Shown: piece by piece, positions 1-12,800 of the stretch
Numbering within the stretch: position 1 is the first letter of the stretch
Layout of the letters: each line of letters begins with the position of its first letter
Source: Embiotoca jacksoni
Lineage: Eukaryota > Chordata > Actinopteri > Embiotocidae
DNA length: 64,000 bases
Assembly (NCBI GenBank): GCA_022577435.1
Contig: JAKOON010000018.1
Coordinates: forward strand, 6,262,156 to 6,326,155
Direction of reading: 5' to 3'
Program-made: the position numbers and the translations under genes
Notes under the pieces: model-generated
The model's input: the letters and a program-made list of their open reading frames with translations, nothing else
Told to the model about the DNA's origin: nothing
Database searches by the model: none

Positions 1-2047
1 GTGCCTTAAAGACGCAGACACAAAACTTTTCCAGAGATGGAAAACAATATTCAGACCCGTCCTTAAAACCACAAAAATATCTTCATCTAGATATCAAAAT
101 TGCAAAAAAAAAAAACCCAAAAAACCTGAAATGTGTAACGTGGCCCTTTACACATCTGATAATACAATTTTATATCAAATACCATATTAAAAATGGATAT
201 TAAGCTCGTCTTCCACAGACAGAGTGCCGTTATTGCTCCTCCACCTGAGCCATGAGACGTCACGTGAAGACGGAGAGGTGCGACGTCCGAACGTCACCGC
301 TGATCGGTTTCTTCATTTGATTCTCCAATTTAAAACCCGGTGTCGCCTTCCCGCCTGGACCTCGTGATGGCTTCGAAAGTGACTCGAAAGCGTCCGCGCC
401 GGCGAAACGTGTCGGAGCTGTCAAGACGCCGTTAAAGACGATTTCCTCTTCTCTCTCTCTCTCAACAGTTTACACGCAATTACAGTTACTCTCGTGCAGC
501 GTGTGTTCACCAAACACAGCGAGGACACGCCACTTCAGGAAAGTGATCAAAATGACATGTGGGAGGGAAGATAAGAGGCTGCTGGCGTTGGGTAAACACA
601 ATCTCCTGAAAGCTGTCTGTTGACTTTCAACATCTCCAAACCATCTCAAACCTTTTCCGTCCGACGAGCCCGCCCCCCCCCACTTCCCCCCGCTGCAAAT
701 ATGATCTAATAACTGTATTTTATACAATACTTTCAGCTGACTGTATCCGATAACTAATTACAATTCAAAGTGTTCATTTGTGAACCGTCTTCGTCTCAAA
801 ACGGTTACTGTTGATTATTTACTTACTGTTGCTCTCTTTATTTTATCCATCACTCCTATTGATTTAATCTGTTCATCCATTACGTGATGCTAATTATTCA
901 ACCTTGTTTATTGATTACATGTAGCGAAATCTATTTAAAAACTGTTAATTCATCACCTTTAGCTAATTATTCAACAGCTATGCATGACTTAATCATCAAC
1001 TTCCATTATTTATTTTTTTACAATTTTGTGCAACAACTGAGCTTTTACTTTTGCTGACTAACAAGTTCGCTTCCTGCCTAGTTATCACACAATGTGGCTA
1101 TATTTTTTTTGATCCTTTATTAAATCACAATTTCTGTTTCAGTCTAAGGGATCCTTGGAGCTTCTGACGTGTCTGTAAAAGCCCGGCTGACTGTGTTCCC
1201 GGAGATGCAGTTACACAGTCGTATGCTTTGTAAGCTCGAATACCCCAAATGACAAATATTGTCGAGTTTTGACGGGAAACGACCTGCAGCACAGGTAAAC
1301 CTCGGCTTGATGTTGAAACTATTAAATCAGCCTTTAACCAACTGACATTGATCAGCACACGCATTGAAACTCTTCCGAAGCTCTAACTACATTTAGAAAA
1401 ACACTCCACTTCAACGCCGGGTCGCTGATTGGTCCGCCCTTCAGTGTAAACGCCAACAGGCTCTCCAGACTATAATCACAGCTAATAAATACCGAGACCG
1501 TGAGTGTAGAAAGTAGCGCAAGGCCATAAAAAGGTTTCGCAATATTTTCAGTTTGAGATTTTGACTGCCTGACGTGCCGTTAAGGAGCGGTAGCAACGTG
1601 GAAGTCATAACAACGTGTGGAAGAACAAGAAAACTCGTGTGTGTCACCGACTTCAAACTTTCAACCAGAAAAAGGTCAGCAATCAAAAGCTTTTCCGGCT
1701 TTGCATTTACCACTGTTCATTTATGAAATCTAAATATGTAAAGCTTGTATTACATCATGTTAGCAGCTCTGCTGGGCAGACTGGAGGCAGCAGTGTTCTT
1801 TATATGCGTACAGCGTCCTCATCCTCCCACGCCGTTTATGTCCAACCAGCCGTGATGCTCTGCTCCACATGTGAGCACTAAGGTCAGGCCTCCCCATTCA
1901 TTTAATAGACCGTTAATATTTCCAGTCTATTACTGTATGTCACTCGCTCGCTGCCTTTTGTTCCTGCGCATTCATGGGAGGAAATAAAAAAAATAAAAAA
2001 ATAAATTAAAAAAAAAAGAAGCTGGATGGGTTTTCTGATTCTTCTCT

Positions 2048-2055
<8 letters not shown>

Positions 2056-2102
<47 letters not shown>
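2056..2102. repeat. (CA)n microsatellite
   Basis: This is an uninterrupted CA dinucleotide run of about 23 units within the presumed wdr37 intron. Confidence 0.97.
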
Positions 2103-2103
<1 letters not shown>

Positions 2104-2735
2104 CGGCACCATCTTGGGTTCTACATCCAGTCTTTCTCACTAAAACCGGCTTCCCCCTTAATTCAAACTGACACGGCATTAAGGGCTAATTAGCGGACTA
2201 AACTTTGTCCTATTAGAGAGGCCGGGGCTCAAGGAAACTGCTGTATCGTTACAGGCACCTTCTGACACTGCAGGGTACAACAGCCCACCTGGGAGCACAA
2301 GAGGTGCGGGGAGAGACGGCGAGGGCGGGAAAAGATAGGAGGTTGGTGCTGGGTGGGAGGTGTGTGGGGAGCGTAATCAGACAAGGTAATTGATTAAAAG
2401 GTTGATTAAGGTTAAAGGGTTTTTAGAGCGGGTGTGAGGAGGGAGGGGAGTCTTCAGTGGTACTTAATGCTCTGCAGAGCCTCTGACGGACAAGGTCAGG
2501 ACTCCTCGCGACTGGAGACTCGGGGAGCCGGAAAGGGACAGCGACGGGGACACAGAGGAGGAATCATGTGACCTCTCTGCAGCCGGAGGAGTTAAAGCGG
2601 GATGAACGTCTCGCTAACGACGAAGCCCAGAGGTCCCTGAAACACACAGAGGCGGCACACAAGAGGGTGAAAGTGGGCAGATTTCGGGAACACCTGAGAG
2701 ACGAGGCATGATAGGAGACGACGTCCTACCACAGC

Positions 2736-3110
2736 TCGTCCTCTGAAAAATGAGGCCGACGCAGAAGTTCCTTAAGCTGCAATACCAGCGATGGCCACCG
2801 GAGGTCGGCTCCAAAAAGCCTCCGGCTCCATAGACTGCCATTCAACTTCTGACACGAATATTTGAAGTCAATACATTTCTTCCACGAGTTATTTTGGTTT
2901 TTCTAGCTAAAGTCGCTCCTTCTTATTCGTTTTCTGGCCGTCCATCTGAAAATAATCCCGGCATTAAATCGAAAATAAAATTTAAAAAGTGTTTTTGGGG
3001 GCGTGTCTGTTTGATTGACAGGCCTGTGGTGCAGTCAGGTCACAGCTATCGCTGGGCGGGACGAAGTATCACCGAGTGTCCAATCAATCAGTCAGACCCA
3101 CCCCCCACAT
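2736..3110. repeat. Dispersed repeat, copy 1 (with 7315-7640)
   Basis: This stretch aligns by eye with about 7315-7640 in the same orientation. Shared pieces include a block around GCAATACCA, a 'CCATAGACT' block, a 'TCTGAAAATAAT' block and a trailing G-rich segment. The copies are clearly diverged with small indels. No coding capacity is seen. It is probably an old interspersed element of unknown class. Confidence 0.7.
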
Positions 3111-4012
3111 TATTACAGTTATATTTAGCTCCCTGTTGTCGACTGATTTATCTTTTTTATGTGTTATAAAGCAAATATCAGATAAAAGAGGTGGATTAAA
3201 GACTTTGTAAAATAGTTCCTAAAAAGATTCATTTATTTTTATTGACATTTTTGGCATTACAGCAGAATAATTTGTCATTTCTAGTATTTATTTTTACTCC
3301 TGTTTTAAGCTGCTTCCCGTGAACAGCGGGTATAATGAGGTTTATGCACACTGACAGAGAAATCCATAAATGCATATTTAACTTTATCTTTGGCTTACTG
3401 TTTTTAGCTTTGAGGGAACAATAAAATATAGAAATTTAATTTCATTGGACAACGAAGATGCTAAATATTCATTTTATTTGACTAACTCAGCCTGCTGAAG
3501 CCTCTTATAAAGTCTGAATCAATAACTTATGATCATTTCAAAGTTAGAAAAATTATGCTTAAGAAAAATTATTATTATTTCAAAATGCTGACCCACAAGT
3601 GAAAATGCAGTAACATGTCTGCAACGTGGAGGAAGATCACGAAACAATCAACTGGGACACAAAACTAGAAGGAAAGCAGGCGATGACCAAACAGTTCTCT
3701 GTTAGTTCTCCTCATCTCCCCTTAATCTATTTAAATCTGACAGCCAAACTGGAGTATTTGCTCTGTCGGTGAGTCTTTGGTCCCGTTTTTAAATGACCGG
3801 ATGACACGCTCATCGGAAGTGTTCCAGGTCCAAGTGTTCGAGACCGGAAGGCAAAAAGAGTAAATCAAAGAGCCAAAGGTAGAAATGGAAATGAAACATC
3901 TCGGAGGAGGTTCGAGAGCACTCTGTTATTTCTGCTGCCGCAAAACTGACAGTCGCTGAGAACTTGGTAAGTGCTGGTGTGTTCCTCCAGAGACAAGGTG
4001 TCCAATCTGCAT

Positions 4013-4013
<1 letters not shown>

Positions 4014-4074
<61 letters not shown>
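4014..4074. repeat. (CA)n microsatellite
   Basis: This is an uninterrupted CA run of about 30 units. It produces spurious Cys-Val or His-Thr open frames. Confidence 0.97.
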
Positions 4075-4079
<5 letters not shown>

Positions 4080-6262
4080 TTTCTACCAGTCGCGATCAAA
4101 TGCCTCTGAAAGCCGTCGATGGCAGCGGAGACAAACGTGACATGGCACTCCGTTTGTAGAGCAAGTCCGCTGTCATTTCTCGTTTGCTCTCGGCCGTTTT
4201 GTGAGCTCGCGTGCAGTTGTCATTACACTGCAATTACGACGGGGAGGTGGGATGGAGGGCGCGTGCTGCACTTTTAGCTGCCGAGCTTCGCTGTCAGGGA
4301 GCGTTAGCTGTAATTGCCGGTGAAGACGGTGGAAACGAGAGGCTGTCTCCCCTCCAGCTCTCAACCTCTTCTGCCTATTAAACCGTTCACACTCTGCTCT
4401 CCGCCGCCGTTTCCACAGGAGGGACGCGGAGATGATTCCATTTAACGCCACACTGTTATGCCGTATTGGGAGAATTAGCCAGAGAGATGGCAACCTGATG
4501 CTGTTGTAGGATGTGGACAAAAAAAAAAAAACACTCTCACAAGCTGGAGAGTAGAAAAGGTGGAGGGAGTGAAAGGTGTGTTTCGGTGTAAATGTGACAT
4601 TTTATAACAAGACCTCAAACAAATACAACTGGATTCCCCAGAAGTTCTTTCTTATGTCCTGTCTGCATAACTCTCACTCACATACACTGTTCTCCTTCCA
4701 AATGTCAACATCTGTTGGGTTTTTTTGTTCTCGAAAACAACAAAACAAATATCTTTAGGCTTTCAACCTTTAGTTGGGCAAAATAAGACATAATGAAGAC
4801 ATCACACATGTACTTTATTATATCCAGAAAATCCTATTAATGTCCAGTAATCCAGCTGCATAATACAAACTGAGAGTACGTTAGTGCTGTTAAAGCTGTA
4901 ATGTAAAGCGGTAAAATGGGACACGATGTTCCCATCGTCAAAAAAGTGACTAATGGGGTCAATGACTGTTGAAGACAGTCCTGTGTAGACCAGGAGCCAT
5001 CCAGCAGGCGATATTTAATTAATCTAATATTTTACCACTGAAAGTCTCCAATTCTTAATAGATTAATAGACTTTTCTGTTTGCTCCTTCCATTGAACCAA
5101 ATTTGAGGATCTTGATTAATTTCTTGCACTGCAACTGTATTCTGTATTTTATGTCTTACACTTTAATTTCTGACCTTTTTATTTCATACATGCATTATCC
5201 TTTCTTTTAGCTTGTTTTCGTTTCTTTTATTTTAAAGTTTTAATCACCGTTTGTAAATATATTTTTATGGTGGGTTTCTGTTGTTTGATGTTTTTAATGC
5301 TTTTAATGGTATAATGTAAATCACTTTAAATTGCCTTGTTGTTGAAATGTGCTACACATGTTGACTTGCTTTTATATTCTGTTCTGACAACGTTAAGGAA
5401 AGAATCTGGAACCCAAAACAGAAGTTTCATTCAGTCACTTGGAGCCAAAATGATGGAAAATAGAGTCCAGGTTGAAATCTTTAAGTCTACGGGCAGTTTA
5501 TGGCAGTGTTACCTGATGATCACAAATCTAGAGTGGCAATAAGTTTGTCCAATAGACTTAAAACGTATCTGCAACTAATTCATCACTTTATCTTTCAGCA
5601 TATTTAAGCAAAATCGGCTGCTTTTTTTTTGTCTTATATTATAGAAAATCGAGGATCTTTGGGATCTCAACTGTCAGCTGCACAAAACATGAGATCTGAA
5701 GATGTTTTCTGGGGCTGTCTTATTTTGTGATGGGTATTTTCCCCTGTTTACTGATGACAATCAATCAAGCACTTCAAAAAGTAGATATAAAAGTTATGCA
5801 GTGGCTCCTTATTCAAACTGAACGTGTTGAGTGGCATCACGACTCTTACTCAAGAATACGGCAGATAAACAGCTTCTAAACGTTTGTCCAGTCTTCATCC
5901 ACTCAGTTTTCTCTGTTTTTCAGTTTGACAACAGAAGTTGGGGGAATCCTGAGAAACTCGAAGGTCTGGGGGAGCTTCTTTTTTTGTTGCTTTGCTTTAA
6001 ATGCACCACTGAAGGGTGAGAGAGGAAGTGGCCGTTTGGGAGGGGAATGAGGATGGAGGGAAGGGAAGGAGGAGGGCTGTTGTTAACTGTGAAACACTGG
6101 TGCTTAATCTCATTACAACAATTGTCTATGGGAGAGAATTAGAGTGGGATCTGCAGGAATTATACATGTTGGGGTCGTACATAATGAGCTCCACGTAATC
6201 CTCCCACTTTGCAATCAAAGGCTGCCAGAGAGCACCAGCCAGCCAGCACACACATGTAGAGA

Positions 6263-6263
<1 letters not shown>

Positions 6264-6333
<70 letters not shown>
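6264..6333. repeat. (CA)n microsatellite
   Basis: This is a CA run of about 35 units followed by a short CT stretch. Confidence 0.97.
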
Positions 6334-6337
<4 letters not shown>

Positions 6338-6767
6338 TCTCTCTCTACTTAGGCCTTTTAAAGAGCGCTGCCATTGAAAGCCACAGACGAGCCGAACAGT
6401 CATCGTTTTGAAATGAGCGGCTGCAATTGAGTGTTAACAGCAAGCGAAGTGCCAAATTACACAGAGTGGAGGATTAACGCAAAAAACGGACAGATAAATG
6501 AACAGGAGAGCGAGGGAGGAAGAGAGGTAGGAAGAGGCAGAGAGGACAAAGACGAGCAAACTGTCGGAGTGAGGAGAAGTGCTCAGTAATGAATGAGAGG
6601 CAAGTGGGGGGGATTTGGCTTAAAGCAATAGGGTCTGTAAATTAATGTAAAATGGAGAAGAAAAAAACTCAGCAAGTGCTGGAAGGAATCTCAGAGCAGA
6701 TAGATGCTACAACACCACCCTGTGGACACAATAAAGACTGCACCTACTCACAACCACATGGAAACAA

Positions 6768-6770
<3 letters not shown>

Positions 6771-6861
<91 letters not shown>
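6771..6861. repeat. (GT)n microsatellite at a wdr37 splice donor
   Basis: This GT run of about 45 units starts, in the sense of wdr37 (minus strand, read as AC repeats), about seven bases inside the intron after the exon 10 donor. Confidence 0.97.
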
Positions 6862-6862
<1 letters not shown>

Positions 6863-6867
6863 CTTAC

Positions 6868-9800
6868 TCTGTGTGTCCCTGGAAGACGTTGACAGAGTGG
6901 ATGGACGGGTCTCTGAAGTCCCACAGTCTGAAGGTGGTGTCTCTGGATGAAGTGACCACCAGCCGCTGGGTGGGGTGGGTGCAGCAGTGGGTCAGCTCCT
7001 GGTCATGACCTTCACACATAATACATAATAACACCTTCAGACACATAATAGTATAATACTCCACTCCTTCCACGTGGGCATCATCAGATGATTCTTACAG
7101 TGAAACATGGTTTCTACAGGGAGAACATAGAAATTTATATAAAGCTTCTTAAAGGAATAGTTTTTGAAATTATGGTGTTTTGCCAAATGTTAGATAAAAA
7201 AGACTGATACCAATCTTACATCTACATGCTTGAAGCAAAGGGACAGTCAGAAGCAAGTTAGCTTAGCTTAATGTCTGGAAGATAGACTGTATATAAAAGC
7301 GGACGTAGCTTCCAGGTCTGAAAAGTGAGGCCAATGCAAAAGTGCCATAAAGTGCAATACCACCGAGGGCCACCAGGGGCTCTAAAAAGGCCCCATAGAC
7401 TCCTATTCAATTTCTTTCATGAAATACAAAGTCAACAAATGTTTTCCACAAGTCAATATGGTGTCATTCACTAAATTTACAGTTTTCCGGTGATTCATCT
7501 GAAAATAATCTATTCATTGAAAAAATATATTAGGTGTCAAAAAGCAGTCTTTCTGGGGTGTTTCTGAGGTGGACGGGCGTGGTGTCCTCACGTTCCCAAT
7601 CAGATCGTGTCAGATCCACCGTTCGCTCCCCCTCGGCTCATTCAAATATGCTCACTTCTGGCTCCAAAATAACAAAATGGAGGCGACCAGAAGCCGCACT
7701 TGACGCTTCAGAACGACAGTTCACAAACCAACAGGTGACATCACTGTTGGTTGCCATTTAGTCTGGAAACAAGAGGAAACTGTTGGCCTGTTGGGGCTGC
7801 TGTGTCCAAAATCCCCTTTTCCACTCATCACATATTATACATTATAACTACACACAAGGCACAAAAACATGCCTCTCTTTTAGGCCGAGTATCTAAATAT
7901 AAAGGGAATATTTTCAGAAAGATCAACACAACACTGATCAGAAGGAGTGAATTTGGTGCATTGACTGTATTGTATTGTGTTTAACGAGAAAAGTTGATGT
8001 TTTTTTGATGCGAGTCTATTGAACCTAGATGTTATTTTTGGAGCCAGCTTCTCATCCATTTAATATATACAGTTTATGCAAGAAAACCGCGTACTGCGCT
8101 GCACTGCGACATAACGTTTAAGCCACTTTACACACCAGTGAGTGTGTGAACCAGCTCCGTCGTCTCCACCTCATACAGGTTGGCGGCTCGATCCCAGGAA
8201 GCTGACACAACTTGTCGGCCCCCCACCAACCAATCAGCTGCGATCACTACGCCCTGGTGGCTCTTCAGGGTTGCCGTAGCAACCCGGACTGTGGGAACCT
8301 CGCAAGGGCCCTCGCCGTCCACTTCCCCTTCCTCTCTGTCTGACGAGTCCTGGTCATCATCGCATAGGGCCTGAGGAAGGACGCACAGTAGTTACATCGC
8401 TGCACACAGAAGAGAAAGACTGTGACAGCTTGGGTCTCGTTCTGGTGTGATTCATTTGTCACGGAGAGTAAAGTGACCCATATTAGAAACCCCGGGAAGA
8501 GAGCAGTCCATAAATACTCACACTGACATCTGGTGGCGGCTGGGGGACAGGAAGCTGCACCATGTAGCGCCAGATGTGAGCCGTCTGGTCCCCGGAGGCT
8601 GTGGAAACATGTGGCGGTACACGTCAACAAAACCACGCGGCACGTTCACATCCACACGCACAAGTGACCGCTGGAGACAACAGACGCAGCGGAAAATGAC
8701 TGAAATAGTCACGAGGAGAACAAACCTGTTGACACAGGTGCTGCGTTAAATGTAGTCAAATCAAACATGCGCGTACCTGTGAGGGCCATCTGCTCTGTGG
8801 GGTGGAATTTGATGGAGTTGACTGTAACAAAAGGGAACAACGATGAGACAGAGTTACATCAAGTAATCCGGTCATCTAACAAGCCGAGTGGGAAAATGTT
8901 GACAGACGTAGTTATACTTTAAAAAAAAAAGAAGAAAAAAAATTATGACTTATGAAGAGAATTATTATTATTATTATTATTTTGTATCCATCTTATTTTA
9001 TTGTATATATATTTGTAATTTCTTTGTAATTGTGTGCACCTTTTTTTTTTTTTTTCCCCTAAAAATGTTTCTATGCTGCTGTGACGACTAAATGTCCCCG
9101 CTGTGGGATTAATAAAGTCTAATCTATCTATCTATGAACCAGCTAGCACTTAATAAAATACGATATGACATAATTATTTAATTATTAATAATTAAAATAA
9201 TGCTGCAGGAGCGCATCAGACCACGCTGTCACTTTTTTTTCCACCAAGTGAGGAAATAAAATGTTCATTAAAGTTGTTGAATTCTGTGTTAATACAAACT
9301 CAACACTTCATGTATCGTTTTCAAATCCAGTGCTTTCTAGTGTTGAAGAAGGCAGAAGCTCTTCATATCTGAAAAATAAATACTTTTATTGTGAAACATT
9401 TGCAGGAACCTGTTGTGATTAAAATTGGCCAATCACACTTCCGATGAGTAAATCCAAAATAACTGTGGAAAATAGTGCGATTATATTATTGACCTTATTA
9501 AATTAAAGCGATTAAAAAATCTGGGCTACGTTAGTGGACACACACACAACCTTAAGAAAGAAACCACAGCGTAACAGTGTGTGTGTGCATCAAAGGTGCG
9601 CTCGGGTACTTTAACAAATAGCACTACATCCCTGTACATGACACATTTATATGTTGCCATTTAATCCATTTAAGAAATGATTTCGTACTTTAATTAGTGA
9701 AACAAATTTGAACCTTATAATACAAAGTATTAATTCTGGAGGGATTAATTTCATCGGTCTCTTCGGTATAATTACCTGATCCTGCATGGCCGGCGTACCG

Positions 9801-12800
9801 CAGCAGACATTTTCCCGTCTCTATACTCCACAGCAGAGCTGAGTGGTCTGTTAGAGGGAGACAGAAGTGGACAACATGTAGATGTTCACACATTCATCGT
9901 TATCAGATGGTGATTTATTGTTGTACTGAACTGTATTTACAAACCCAACTAATCTAATCTGGTTGGATTTGGTAAAATAATGTCTGGATTATTAAACTAA
10001 ATCAGGTTGAACTAGTCTCTTTCTTACAAAATAAAAATCTGACATAATTATATTTCTTTAAAACTAGTGCTCAACAGATAAGATCAATCACCTCGACTAC
10101 GTTCTCGTTTGTTTCTTATTGTACCAAGACGTCACAAATAATTTGAAATGAATAAATTGATGTAAATATTGCTTGCAGCACCTGCAGTCTTCACTGATGG
10201 TTGTTCTCTACAACCGCTCTGCTCCATGTTGTCTGTGTACACAGACATTAAAGTGATTGGTTCACAGAGTGGGTAGAAGGACTGGTTGTACCTGCGGAGG
10301 CGGTGCCCAGAACCACCGGCTGAGTTCGGGTGACACTGAGGTCCCAGATCCCGTCCCGATGGCCCATGTACTCCTTGAGCAGCTGGCACAAAGGCCGGGA
10401 GCCGGCGGTGGCTTTGAAGCTGGACACAATCTGAAGAGGGAGGGAGGAGACGTGGGCGTGAGAGAGGAAAAAGAAACAAGAGAGCGGGACGGGTGTTGAT
10501 CTCTGCTTCTGAACCAACAACTAACTGTGCTGCTTGAATGAGAGGCCGGTCGAATGTAAAGTAACGGTTGATGCACCGACGCAAAAGCTGTTGATTACTT
10601 TCACAAATACCAGAATATGTACAACGTAACTTACAGAGCTCATATCCTACTACATGGCAGACTGCATCCATTTCACTCACTGCATTGTTTGAGTTTATAA
10701 AGTGGGTTTGATACATGATGCTAACCATGGTGTAGAGTGAAGGGAATAATAGGACGATTTTCATTTTTGACAGGTATCACACAGTTTATTGTTGCTCTCT
10801 GACAAACAGACCAACAGTTTGTTATGTTGTTATGTATCTAAGGCCTGTATCACAAAACGGGTTAGCTACCTTGTTTGGGCATAACTCGGGAGTCATTTTC
10901 TCTTTTAACTGCGGCGGGTTAACTTCAGAAGATTTCATTAAAAACCTGTCGACAGTCTGACATTTCTCTGGAAAAACGGTGTTTCATTCCTACAGGATCC
11001 TCACAGGGACAAACCTCTGGAATAAAGTGAGAAGTGATAAAAAAGCTACACAGCCTTCAGAATAGTTGTTTTCCATGATAATTACATCAGACATAGAAGC
11101 AGGTGTGTTTCCATTCTGGGTTTAAAACAAACAGAAAGATAGTTTTCCTCAAATGAATGCATGTCCAATGACCAATTGCGGTTGCATATTAACTGTGTGC
11201 ACTGTGAATTAACTCAGTTAATTATAAACAAAACATTTGAGTATTATCAGGCGTCCATTTATTTTTCAGCAAAGATTATTTGTATTGTTCCTCTTCGGTT
11301 TGGCAGCAAGAAGTGCTTTTGTTTCATCATTAACAGGTTTAAAATGTATTTCTCTCCTAAAGGTTGGTTCATTATGAAACGCTTTTGATGGGAAAAAAAA
11401 AAAAAAAAAAGGATTTGTCTCTTCCTCTTGTTTGCATTGTGGCTCCGGAAAGTCTCTGGTCAAGCAGGCTCTGAAAAGTCTCTGGGTTTCTCTCTTATTT
11501 GCAAGTGATTCCTTTTGTTTTACTTTCCGCATCTAATTGACGACTCTCCTGTGTCCTTACCTACAACCAACTCTGTCTTACCATACGAAAGCAGATACGA
11601 AGGGAATGGGGGGTGACTGTCAACTGTATAAAAGCTGCCCTGAGGAAAGCCCTGCTGGGAGAAGAGAAGGCCTGCTGAAGAGGACTGCGGAGGAGAGGAC
11701 TGCTGGGGGAAACCAGGCTGGGTAGAGCCCGGCTGGGACGAGGACTATTGGGGAGGACTGCTGGAGAGCCCTGCTGTAGAGAACTGCTGGAGCCCTGCTA
11801 CAGAGGACTGCTGGGGGGAGCACTGCTGGACACCTCTCTTTGAGGGTGCATGTAGTTGCTCCTTCTTGCAAGAATAAAATGTCCGATGTGTTTGATTTTG
11901 AACCGAGCCTCTTGAGTAATTTTTCTAACAGCTTTTCACTCAGACTGCTCAACATTTTGAAAATGTTGAACAAATTAAGCTCTCAAGCTGCCAGCGGGTT
12001 TTCTAGTCGAGTAAAATAAAATAAAAAACAAAAAATAAAATTACACCATGTATCAGCCAGCTACTGTAGAAACAGAAATAATTGTGGGATTTTCAACTTT
12101 CCGAGGATCCTTGAACTAATCATGTGCCCTGAACACTTCCGTCAGGGAAAACAACCAAAACAAAATTTTGAATTGTGATATTTATTGTCTTATAAACATC
12201 TTATTTAAAATTTCGCCAAAATTAAGCCGTTTGCCAGGTCTCTGTAGGTGATGCTGGGAAACCTGGAATGAGACGACTGAGACCAAGAGTCACATGATGG
12301 AAAGTTTGTGAATATTTGACTGAACTGCAGGCAGAAAGAAGTTTGTCGAGGTTGTAAAGATGTAAATAGTTCAATATGAACAGCAAGTTGGATATAGAAT
12401 CCTTCTTTTTCCACTTTTTGTCAAATAAATATTCAAAGAAAACAACTTGTGCTTTTTCCTATGATTTATGACATTATGATTGTGCTGTTTCCATAGAGAT
12501 GTGGGAAAAATGAGCAAAAAACCCTCAGAAACGATAGTTGATAATAATTCTGACAGTTTACAGCCTTCGCACTACATGTAATATTTGGATATGATCCTCA
12601 AGGTTCTTCTGCTTGTTTGTTTTAGTCCACATTATATCCTAAATGTTTCCGCAGCAAATGGTCAGCTCGTCGTCGTTGAAGGCAGGCAACCCAAACACTT
12701 GGACTTGGCTTTGTGATACAGGCCTCCCGATGTGAGCTGGCAAAGAGGCTGTAAACAAACACTGTTTTCATATCAACCGTGAGGTTTATGATTTCAGATC

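Larger units (their letters stand above)
1..6867. other. Non-coding stretch, probably a wdr37 intron
   Basis: The tenth wdr37 exon ends at 6868 with a good donor (GTAAGT on the minus strand). No exon encoding the remaining WD40 blades was found on the minus strand below it, so this stretch is read as intron that continues left of the window. It contains CA/TG tracts (2056-2102, 4014-4074, 6264-6333, 6771-6861) and one copy of a dispersed repeat (about 2736-3110). It also has several non-repetitive, moderately GC-rich blocks (about 230-440, 2160-2600, 4170-4460, 6060-6470) that could be regulatory. Short open frames here are mostly by-products of CA tracts. Confidence 0.6.

Noticed and set aside
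3810..4080. Cys-Val and His-Thr repeat proteins here and at other CA tracts (1902, 6126, 6652, 26461, 27036, 47418)
   Set aside because: They are translations of CA/TG microsatellites. Real exons next to some of them (idi1, wdr37, copines) end at splice sites before the repeat.
4173..4520. A 115-codon open frame on the minus strand as a wdr37 exon or separate gene
   Set aside because: The sequence does not resemble WD40 blades or any family I know, and there are no supporting splice signals.
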